A DNA stretch of 12,741 nt from Candidatus Omnitrophota bacterium (GTDB taxonomy: Bacteria; Omnitrophota; Koll11; Pluralincolimonadales; Pluralincolimonadaceae): the NCBI GenBank assembly GCA_022709465.1, contig JAKLIT010000031.1, positions 1 to 12,741 of the forward strand, in the 5' to 3' direction. Positions 7,833-12,741 of this stretch are shown in pieces. Every line of letters starts with the position of its first letter. Position 1 is the first letter of the stretch. The position numbers and the translations under genes are program-made. The notes beneath the pieces were generated by a model that saw nothing but the letters and a program-made list of their open reading frames with translations, was not told the origin of the DNA and searched no databases.

Positions 7833-7861
7833 TTGACAATACTCTACTAAAATGATAGATA
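7833..7861 (+). promoter_or_regulatory. Promoter of the rrf2-cysK-nifSU operon
   Basis: A perfect -35 TTGACA (7833-7838) is followed, after a 17-bp spacer, by TAGATA (7856-7861). TAGATA is a weak -10 but is preceded by TG with one intervening base (7853-7855), an extended -10. It lies 27 bp upstream of the Rrf2 start codon. The -35 and spacing are strong; the -10 itself is the weak part. Confidence 0.6.
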
Positions 7862-7868
7862 TAGTAGA
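7843..7868. promoter_or_regulatory. Putative Rrf2 autoregulatory operator (perfect dyad)
   Basis: TCTACTA (7843-7849) and TAGTAGA (7862-7868) form an exact 7-bp inverted repeat with a 12-base spacer, 26 bp overall. The dyad encloses the -10 hexamer of the promoter, so a dimeric regulator bound there would block RNA polymerase. Rrf2 proteins such as IscR and CymR bind AT-rich dyads of about this size and often repress their own gene. The assignment to the adjacent Rrf2 protein is inferred from position. Confidence 0.55.
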
Positions 7869-7887
7869 AATTGAATGGAGAGCGGAA

Positions 7888-8331
7888 ATGAAGATATCTA
7901 CGAGGGGAAGGTATGGGGTAAGGCTGATGCTCGAGCTCGCGGCGCATTACGGGAAGGGGGCCGAGACGCTTAAGCGGATATCTAAGAGCCAGTGCATATC
8001 GGAGAAGTACCTCTGGCACCTCGTGCCGCCGCTGAAGGCGGCGGGGCTGCTGGCGTCGGGAAGGGGCGCGCGCGGCGGTTATTCGCTCGCTAAGCCGCCC
8101 TCGAAGATAACGCTGAAGGAGATCGTGACGGCGGTGGAGGGCCCGCTATTCCCGACAATATGCGCAGGGAACCCCTCATCGTGTAAGAGGTCGCCGTTAT
8201 GCGCGTCAAGGGATATATGGGAAGAGATAGGCAGGAAGGTCGGGCAGATACTCTCCTCGGTTACGCTCGAAGAGCTTATGCAGAGGCAGAATAACAAGAC
8301 GAAAAAAACCACCGGCATGTATTACATTTAG
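7888..8331 (+). CDS. Rrf2-family transcriptional regulator, probable Fe-S or cysteine sensor
   Basis: A 147-residue winged-helix regulator. The N-terminus [18 protein letters not shown] is the Rrf2 signature; the recognition helix region [19 protein letters not shown] and the wing [14 protein letters not shown] follow, and the dimerisation helix is near 108-135. Three cysteines, Cys92, Cys99 and Cys105, sit where IscR binds a [2Fe-2S] cluster, but the spacing is C-X6-C-X5-C instead of C-X5-C-X5-C, and the IscR ligand His107 is replaced by Arg108. ATG 7888 is chosen because GGAGAG (7877-7882) is five bases upstream and the family motif starts there; the frame is open from 7852, inside the promoter. 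It heads an operon with cysK, nifS and nifU, and a dyad covers its promoter, so it probably represses this operon. Whether it senses Fe-S clusters (IscR-like) or cysteine status (CymR-like) is open. Confidence 0.88.
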   Translation: MKISTRGRYGVRLMLELAAHYGKGAETLKRISKSQCISEKYLWHLVPPLKAAGLLASGRGARGGYSLAKPPSKITLKEIVTAVEGPLFPTICAGNPSSCKRSPLCASRDIWEEIGRKVGQILSSVTLEELMQRQNNKTKKTTGMYYI

Positions 8332-8341
8332 GAGGCGGAAG

Positions 8342-9268
8342 ATGGGAAGGATATTCGAGGATATCGTTGAGACGATCGGCAACACCCCGCTCGTAAAGAT
8401 CAACTGCCTGGCCAGGGGCATGAACGCCGCCATACTGGCGAAGATGGAGTCGTTCAACCCGCTCTCTAGCATCAAGGACAGGATAGGCGCGGCGATGATA
8501 GAGGCGGCCGAAGAGAAGGGGCTCATAGACGAAGGCAGCGTCATCATCGAGCCGACGAGCGGCAATACCGGCGTCGCGCTCGCTTTCGTGTGCGCCTCGA
8601 AGGGGTACCGGCTGATACTCACGATGCCGGAGACGATGAGCGTAGAGAGGAGGCAGTTGCTGAAGATACTCGGCGCGGAAATAGTGCTGACCGAAGGGGC
8701 GAAAGGGATGAAAGGCGCGATAGACAAGGCGAAGGAGCTCGCGAAACAGACGCCGAAGAGCTATATACCGGACCAGTTCGCGAACCCCGCGAACCCCGAG
8801 ATACACAGGAAGACGACCGCCGAGGAGATATGGAGGGACACCGGCGGCAAAGTGGATATCTTCATCGCGGGCGTCGGCACCGGCGGGACGCTGACAGGCG
8901 TCGGGGAGGTCCTCAAGAAAAGGAACCCGAAAGTTAAGATAATAGCCGTAGAGCCGAAGGACAGCCCCGTGCTTTCAGGCGGTAAACCTGGCCCCCACAA
9001 GATACAGGGTATCGGAGCGGGTTTCGTGCCGAAGGTCTTGAATACGGGTGTAATTGATGAGATAATACAGGTCACTTCGGAGGATGCCGGCGTGGTATCG
9101 CGCCGCCTCGCGAAGGAAGAAGGCATATTGGCGGGCATCTCGTGCGGCGCGGCTATGTGGGCGGCGCTCGAGATCGCTAATCGGCCCGAGTCGACCGGGA
9201 AAACGATAGTAGTCATCCTTCCCGATACGGGAGAACGTTATCTCTCCACGTGGTTATTCCAGGAGTGA
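8342..9268 (+). CDS. cysK: Cysteine synthase (O-acetylserine sulfhydrylase)
   Basis: A 308-residue PLP enzyme that makes cysteine from O-acetylserine and sulfide. The Schiff-base lysine is Lys45 in PLSSIKDR; the substrate loop is PTSGNTG (71-77), the phosphate-binding loop GTGGT (179-183), and the pyridine-nitrogen region GISCGAA (265-271). QGIGAGFVP (222-230) is also typical of CysK/CysM. The length matches the family. Its strong ribosome site AGGAGG (8330-8335) overlaps the rrf2 stop codon and lies six bases before ATG 8342, so the two genes are co-transcribed. The product supplies cysteine to the NifS encoded next. CysM or a cystathionine beta-synthase-like activity is possible, but no CBS domain is present. 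Confidence 0.93.
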   Translation: MGRIFEDIVETIGNTPLVKINCLARGMNAAILAKMESFNPLSSIKDRIGAAMIEAAEEKGLIDEGSVIIEPTSGNTGVALAFVCASKGYRLILTMPETMSVERRQLLKILGAEIVLTEGAKGMKGAIDKAKELAKQTPKSYIPDQFANPANPEIHRKTTAEEIWRDTGGKVDIFIAGVGTGGTLTGVGEVLKKRNPKVKIIAVEPKDSPVLSGGKPGPHKIQGIGAGFVPKVLNTGVIDEIIQVTSEDAGVVSRRLAKEEGILAGISCGAAMWAALEIANRPESTGKTIVVILPDTGERYLSTWLFQE

Positions 9269-9272
9269 GGAT

Positions 9273-10469
9273 ATGAAACGTAAAGTATACCTTGACCATA
9301 ACGCGACCACTCCGCTGCACCCGGAAGTGAAGAAGGCGATGGCCGAGGCGATGGATGCGTTCGGCAACCCGTCGAGCATGCACAGCTTCGGCAGGCAGGC
9401 CAAGCGGCTTATAGACGACGCGAGGGAGAAGATCTCGTCGTTCATCGGCGGCAGGCCTGAGGATATCGTCTTCGTCGGGAGCGGTTCCGAGGCGAACAAT
9501 ACCGTGCTGAACCTCCTCTACTGCACGGCAAAGCGCTGCGAAGCCCCGCACACGAAAAGGCACCAGGTCATCACCTCGCAGATAGAGCACCCTTGCATAC
9601 TTGAGGCCGCGGGATGCCTCGAGGAGAGGGGCATAGAGGTCATCTATCTCCCTGTCGACAAATACGGCAAGATTGATATCGCCAAATACGGAGAGCTCAT
9701 ATCGGAAAAGACGGCGCTCGTCTCCGTGATGATGGCGAATAACGAGATAGGTACCATACAGGATATAAAAAAAATAGGAAGCGTCGCGCATAGGCACGGC
9801 GCGCTCTTCCATACCGACGCGATACAGGCGGTCGGCAAGATACCCGTCGACGTAAAAGAGCTCGGTGTCGATTATCTCTCGCTCTCGGCGCATAAGATCT
9901 ACGGCCCGAAGGGCGTCGGCGCGCTTTATGTCTCGCCGGGAGTCCCGTTCTGCCCGTTCATACGCGGCGGCCACCAGGAGAGGGGCCGGCGCGCAGGCAC
10001 CGAGAACACTACCGGCATCGCCGGTTTCGGCAAGGCCATCGAGATGCGAGCGAAAGAGATGGATGGCGAGAGCAAGAAATTGCTCTCTCTAAAGTCGCGC
10101 CTTAAAGCGGGCATAGAAAAGAACATAAAGGATATCGAATTCAACGGCCATCCGTCCGACTCGCTGCCGGGCACACTGAACGTTTCGTTCGACGCGTCGG
10201 AGGGAGAGGCCATATTATTGTATCTCGACCTCGAAGGCATCGCCGTATCGACCGGCTCGGCATGCGCGTCGGGCTCGCTCGACCCGTCGCATGTGCTGAT
10301 CGCGACCGGCGTCCCCGCCGAGCAGGCGCACGGCTCGATAAGGATTAGCATGGGCAGGGACAACACCGAAGAAGAGATCGACTATACCGTCGAAAAGCTC
10401 GCGTTCGTCATCGACAAGATCAGGAACATGTCCACCGTCGGAAGGAGCGCCCATGGAAAAAAAGTTTGA
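9273..10469 (+). CDS. nifS: Cysteine desulfurase (NifS/IscS type)
   Basis: A 398-residue class V aminotransferase-fold PLP enzyme that converts cysteine to alanine and loads sulfur as a persulfide for cluster assembly. It opens with VYLDHNATTPLHPEV. PLP contacts include His106 (IEHPCIL) and Asp182 (HTDAIQAVGK), and the Schiff-base lysine is Lys208 in SAHKIYGPKG. The catalytic Cys331 lies in STGSACASGS on the long mobile loop of group I enzymes, which separates it from SufS. RAGTENTTGIAGFG (240-253) is also diagnostic. AGGAG at 9261-9265 is seven bases upstream of ATG 9273, and cysK ends 4 bases earlier. The 3' end overlaps nifU by 17 bases. Naming it nifS and not iscS reflects the adjacent NifU-type scaffold; no nitrogenase gene is visible, so the role is probably housekeeping. 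Confidence 0.94.
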   Translation: MKRKVYLDHNATTPLHPEVKKAMAEAMDAFGNPSSMHSFGRQAKRLIDDAREKISSFIGGRPEDIVFVGSGSEANNTVLNLLYCTAKRCEAPHTKRHQVITSQIEHPCILEAAGCLEERGIEVIYLPVDKYGKIDIAKYGELISEKTALVSVMMANNEIGTIQDIKKIGSVAHRHGALFHTDAIQAVGKIPVDVKELGVDYLSLSAHKIYGPKGVGALYVSPGVPFCPFIRGGHQERGRRAGTENTTGIAGFGKAIEMRAKEMDGESKKLLSLKSRLKAGIEKNIKDIEFNGHPSDSLPGTLNVSFDASEGEAILLYLDLEGIAVSTGSACASGSLDPSHVLIATGVPAEQAHGSIRISMGRDNTEEEIDYTVEKLAFVIDKIRNMSTVGRSAHGKKV

Positions 10470-11064
10470 ATGGGTCTATTCCGACAGGGTAAAGGACCAT
10501 TTCATCAACCCGCGCAACGTACTCGGCGATGAAGTGGAATATAATGCGGACGGCAAAGGCACCGTCGGCAACATCAAATGCGGCGACGAGATGATAGTCG
10601 CGATAAAAGTGGACAAGGCAAACGGCACCATCGCCGATTGCAGGTGGAAGACCTACGGGTGCGCGAGCGCTATCGCGAGCACGTCGATATTGTCCGAAGC
10701 GGTCAAGGGCAAGACGCTCGACCTCGCCTATCATATCACGGCGAAGGATATCGCGAAGGAGCTCGGCGGCCTTCCGGAGCACAAGGTCCACTGCTCGGTC
10801 CTCGGCCACAAGGCGTTGCGCGCGGCGATAGACGATTATTACAAACGCAACGGCATGACGGAGAAGGTCGAGGAAGAGAAGTCTCACCTTATCTGCCAGT
10901 GCATGAACGTGACCGACATAGAGATCGAGCATGCCGTGCTTGAGGGCGCGCGCACTTACCTCGAATTGCAGGAGAGGACTAAACTCGGCACCGTGTGCGG
11001 GCAATGCAAGGATAAGGCGTCCGCGCTCATGGAAGAATATAAGAAGAGGCATTTTTCGGAATAG
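10453..11064 (+). CDS. nifU: NifU-like Fe-S scaffold with C-terminal BFD-type [2Fe-2S] domain
   Basis: A 203-residue two-domain scaffold. Residues 1-130 are IscU-like, with cluster ligands Cys43 (in KCGDEM with Asp45), Cys70 (YGCASAIAS) and Cys114 (VHCSVLGHKAL). Residues 145-200 form a BFD-like ferredoxin domain with Cys148-X-Cys150 and Cys182-X2-Cys185, the pattern of the permanent [2Fe-2S] site in the centre of NifU. The third NifU domain (Nfu, CXXC) is absent: the protein stops where it would begin, so it is a natural short form or has lost that domain. ATG 10453 has AAGGAG (10442-10447) five bases upstream, inside the end of nifS. The overlap and shared order mean desulfurase and scaffold are made together. 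The C-terminal site probably supplies or senses electrons, by analogy with NifU. Confidence 0.92.
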   Translation: MEKKFEWVYSDRVKDHFINPRNVLGDEVEYNADGKGTVGNIKCGDEMIVAIKVDKANGTIADCRWKTYGCASAIASTSILSEAVKGKTLDLAYHITAKDIAKELGGLPEHKVHCSVLGHKALRAAIDDYYKRNGMTEKVEEEKSHLICQCMNVTDIEIEHAVLEGARTYLELQERTKLGTVCGQCKDKASALMEEYKKRHFSE

Positions 11065-11065
11065 C

Positions 11066-11524
11066 ATGGGAAAGATACCCGATGATATAGTGAAGTTCCT
11101 TCACGCGCAGCATTTCACGGTTGTCTCCACAATAGGCGAAGACGGCCTGCCGCATAATTCCTGCAAGGGGATCGTAAATATTGAGGATGATACCGTCTAC
11201 CTGCTTGACCTTTACAAGGGACAGACGCATGACAACCTCGAAAAAAATCCCGCGATAAGCGTGAGCGTCGTGGACGAGCACCGCTTCAAGGGATACTGCC
11301 TTAAAGGCACCGCGAAGCTGATAACCGAGGACCTGCTGAAACCCCATATAATCAAGTCGTGGGAAGAGAAGATAACGGCGAGGATAACCCATCGGCTCAT
11401 CAAGAACCTGAAGGGTGAACACGGGCATGAAAGCCATCCCGAGGCCCAGCTCCCGAAGCCGAAATACCTGATAGCGATGAAGGTCGGCGAGATAATCGAC
11501 CTTACGCCCCCTCCGCTCAGATGA
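11066..11524 (+). CDS. Pyridoxamine 5'-phosphate oxidase-like split-barrel flavoprotein
   Basis: A 152-residue protein of the FMN-binding split-barrel (PNPOx-like) superfamily. The opening helix IPDDIVKFLHAQ, then HFTVVSTIGEDGLPHNSCKGI and the paired strands DDTVYLLDLYKGQTHDNLEKNP and ISVSVVDEHRFKGYCLKGTAKL, follow the family plan in which a Thr/Asn-rich turn and a Lys bind the FMN phosphate. The tail has a charged HGHESHPEAQ segment and ends with KPKYLIAMKVGEIIDLTP, the closing strand. The frame is open earlier, inside nifU, but ATG 11066 is chosen because the family motif starts right after it; it lies one base after the nifU stop with only a weak GGA nearby, suggesting coupling. The substrate cannot be told from sequence, and true PNPOx activity is not implied. 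Confidence 0.75.
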   Translation: MGKIPDDIVKFLHAQHFTVVSTIGEDGLPHNSCKGIVNIEDDTVYLLDLYKGQTHDNLEKNPAISVSVVDEHRFKGYCLKGTAKLITEDLLKPHIIKSWEEKITARITHRLIKNLKGEHGHESHPEAQLPKPKYLIAMKVGEIIDLTPPPLR

Positions 11525-12018
11525 CGGACCATATCGCCCTGTGGCTTAAATGCCTTCCGAAGGATTATATCGTGCTTATAACCGCGGCGCTCCCGGTCTC
11601 GGAATTAAGGGGGGCGATACCGCTTGCGCTCTCCTTCGGCATGACGATGCAAAAGGCGTTCCTGCTGTCGGTCATCGGAAATTTCATTCCGGTCATCCCA
11701 GTGCTCTTACTGCTCGAGCCCGTATCGAATTGGCTCGGGAGGTTCAGGATATTCGCGCGGTTCTTCGATTGGTTGTTCACGCGAACGCGCAAGAAGGCTG
11801 AAACAATACAGAAATACGAGATGCTCGGGCTCGCGATATTCGTCGCGATACCGCTTCCGATGACCGGCGCATGGTCCGGCGCGATAGCGGCGTCCCTTTT
11901 GAAGATAAAATTCAGGTACGCGATAACCGGCATAATACTCGGGATACTCGGGGCCGGCCTGATAGTATCGGCCCTTTGCGCCCTGGGCATCATGGGCTGG
12001 CAGGCGGTCACAAATTAA
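11521..12018 (+). CDS. Small integral membrane protein, Sm_multidrug_ex / COG2426 family
   Basis: A 165-residue inner-membrane protein with about four hydrophobic segments (roughly 16-40, 45-66, 100-124 and 133-160). Two paired motifs define the family: PVSELRGAIPLAL (25-37), reaching into the membrane, and the matching PLPMTGAWSGAIAASLL (111-127). Such half-helix pairs recall the DedA/VTT fold. The family is annotated as putative small multidrug export protein, but I know of little experimental support for drug export, so function is best left open. The ATG overlaps the stop of the split-barrel gene as ATGA, so the two are coupled. A basic loop, RFFDWLFTRTRKKAE, lies between the two halves, probably cytoplasmic. 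Confidence 0.8.
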   Translation: MTDHIALWLKCLPKDYIVLITAALPVSELRGAIPLALSFGMTMQKAFLLSVIGNFIPVIPVLLLLEPVSNWLGRFRIFARFFDWLFTRTRKKAETIQKYEMLGLAIFVAIPLPMTGAWSGAIAASLLKIKFRYAITGIILGILGAGLIVSALCALGIMGWQAVTN

Positions 12019-12037
12019 TACGGAAAGGTGAAACAAA

Positions 12038-12741
12038 GTGAGCTTAATAATCCTGGTAATCTCTTCGGCGGCGCTTCTCTTCATCGGATACTCGATATAC
12101 GGCAGGTTCCTAAGCAGGATGCTTCGGTTGGACCCAGGAGCGAAGACGCCGGCAGAGGCCCAGAAGGACGACGTCGATTATGTCCCGACGAACAAGTTCT
12201 ACCTGCTCGGCCAGCATTTCTCCGCGATAGCGGCCGCGGGCCCGATAGTCGGCCCGATACTCGCCGGCATGTGGTTCGGATGGGTCCCTACGTTTATCTG
12301 GATAATAATCGGCGGCATATTCATTGGCGGCGTCCACGACATGTTCACGCTCGTCGCGTCGCTGCGCCACCACGGCCGCTCGATAGCCGAGGTCATAAAA
12401 GAATACAAGAGCAAGAAGGCGTTCATAATATTCCTGATCTTCATCTGGATATCGATAATCTACATCATAACTGCTTTCACGGACATCACCGCGGGCACGT
12501 TCGCCGACCCGGTAAGGGGAGCGGGGGTGGCGTCGTCGTCGATGATGTACCTGCTTTTGGCCCTTGTAATGGGGCTGGTGCTGAGGGTATTCAAGCCACC
12601 GCTCGCGGCGGCCACAATAATATTCATGCCGCTCGTCCTCGTCTGTATCTGGCTCGGGCCAAAGTTCCCGCTCAATATGCCGCCCCTGTTCGGCATGGAC
12701 CTGCGCACGACCTGGGATGTGCTGCAGGTCCATGCCGAACA
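12038..12741 (+). CDS. cstA: CstA-family carbon starvation / peptide transporter, 5' part
   Basis: The first about 228 residues of a multi-spanning inner-membrane protein; the gene runs off the window. The start is GTG 12038, with AAAGGTG (12024-12030) seven bases upstream. The signature DYVPTNKFYLLGQHF is followed by SAIAAAGPIVGPILAG, the most conserved part of CstA. Next come GGVHDMFTLVASLRHHGRS (where E. coli CstA has AVQDF) and at least five hydrophobic segments. CstA proteins take up peptides or pyruvate under carbon starvation; the substrate here is unknown. The gap to the previous gene is only 19 bases. The last 18 bases of the window repeat an upstream stretch in reverse complement, so the final residues (about QVHAEH after TTWDVL) are probably not real. 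Confidence 0.85.
   Translation, partial: MSLIILVISSAALLFIGYSIYGRFLSRMLRLDPGAKTPAEAQKDDVDYVPTNKFYLLGQHFSAIAAAGPIVGPILAGMWFGWVPTFIWIIIGGIFIGGVHDMFTLVASLRHHGRSIAEVIKEYKSKKAFIIFLIFIWISIIYIITAFTDITAGTFADPVRGAGVASSSMMYLLLALVMGLVLRVFKPPLAAATIIFMPLVLVCIWLGPKFPLNMPPLFGMDLRTTWDVLQVHAE
12687..12741. repeat. Perfect 18-bp inverted repeat ending at the last base
   Basis: TGTTCGGCATGGACCTGC (12687-12704) and GCAGGTCCATGCCGAACA (12724-12741) are exact reverse complements, with a 19-base centre. The second arm stops at the window's last base, inside the cstA reading frame. A hairpin of this kind in the middle of a conserved membrane-protein gene is unlikely to be biological; a chimeric fold-back at a contig end explains it better. 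Confidence 0.85.

Noticed and set aside
9273..11064. Part of a nitrogen-fixation cluster, judged from nifS and nifU
   Set aside because: No nitrogenase or nif accessory gene is visible, and the neighbours are cysK and an Rrf2 regulator, so general Fe-S assembly is more likely.
9213..11067. Minus-strand frames opposite nifS and nifU (9213-9974, 10420-11067)
   Set aside because: The sense genes are complete with active-site residues; the antisense frames have no supporting motif.
12110..12733. 207-codon minus-strand frame opposite cstA
   Set aside because: The plus strand reads a clear CstA N-terminus from GTG 12038; the opposite frame is full of Arg, Asp and Tyr and looks like a shadow.

Overview
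The window comes from a moderately GC-rich bacterial chromosome with strong Shine-Dalgarno sites, frequent AGG (Arg) and ATA (Ile) codons, and a beta-barrel porin ending in Phe, which points to an organism with an outer membrane. The gene mix (Pst plus porin, NifS/NifU under an Rrf2 regulator, CstA) and a GGGGACGGTTCT-type palindrome remind me of candidate phyla such as Omnitrophota. That placement is a low-confidence recollection and not something the sequence proves. Every gene that I support lies on the + strand.

Region 1 (1-7763) is a phosphate-acquisition module. It starts with the tail of a PhoB-type response regulator overlapping a PhoR-type sensor kinase. A short intergenic region follows, with an 11-bp-phased GTTCAC direct repeat that resembles a Pho box. 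Next comes a tightly packed operon: an outer-membrane porin, pstS, pstC, pstA, pstB, a thioredoxin-type arsenate reductase (arsC) and phoU. The logic is complete in one place: sensing (PhoR/PhoB), outer-membrane entry (porin), periplasmic capture and import (PstSCAB), detoxification of the arsenate that Pst inevitably admits (ArsC), and signalling feedback (PhoU).

Region 2 (7746-7868) is the main non-coding part. Two adjacent palindromes of a REP-like repeat run from the last codons of phoU, so the repeat encodes the phoU C-terminus and stop codon. The second palindrome, followed by a T-rich run, can act as a terminator. Immediately after it is a TTGACA promoter whose -10 region is enclosed by a perfect 7-bp dyad, a likely operator for the next gene.

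Region 3 (7888-11064) is a cysteine and Fe-S module: an Rrf2-family regulator with three clustered cysteines, cysteine synthase (cysK), cysteine desulfurase (nifS/iscS type) and a two-domain NifU-like scaffold. CysK makes cysteine, NifS strips its sulfur, NifU assembles the cluster, and the Rrf2 protein probably senses cluster or cysteine status and controls its own operon.

Region 4 (11066-12741) holds a flavin split-barrel protein of the PNPOx-like superfamily, a small integral membrane protein of the Sm_multidrug_ex/COG2426 family, and the 5' part of a CstA-family transporter. These follow nifU with overlaps or very short gaps, so they may share its transcript. The final 18 bases are an exact reverse complement of 12687-12704 and run to the last base, which looks like a fold-back artefact at a contig end.

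I saw no tRNA, rRNA, CRISPR array, transposase or prophage gene. I did not find a wholly new multi-gene system. The more unusual items are the repeat that rewrites the end of phoU, arsC inside the pst operon, and the unusual cysteine pattern plus operator of the Rrf2 regulator.
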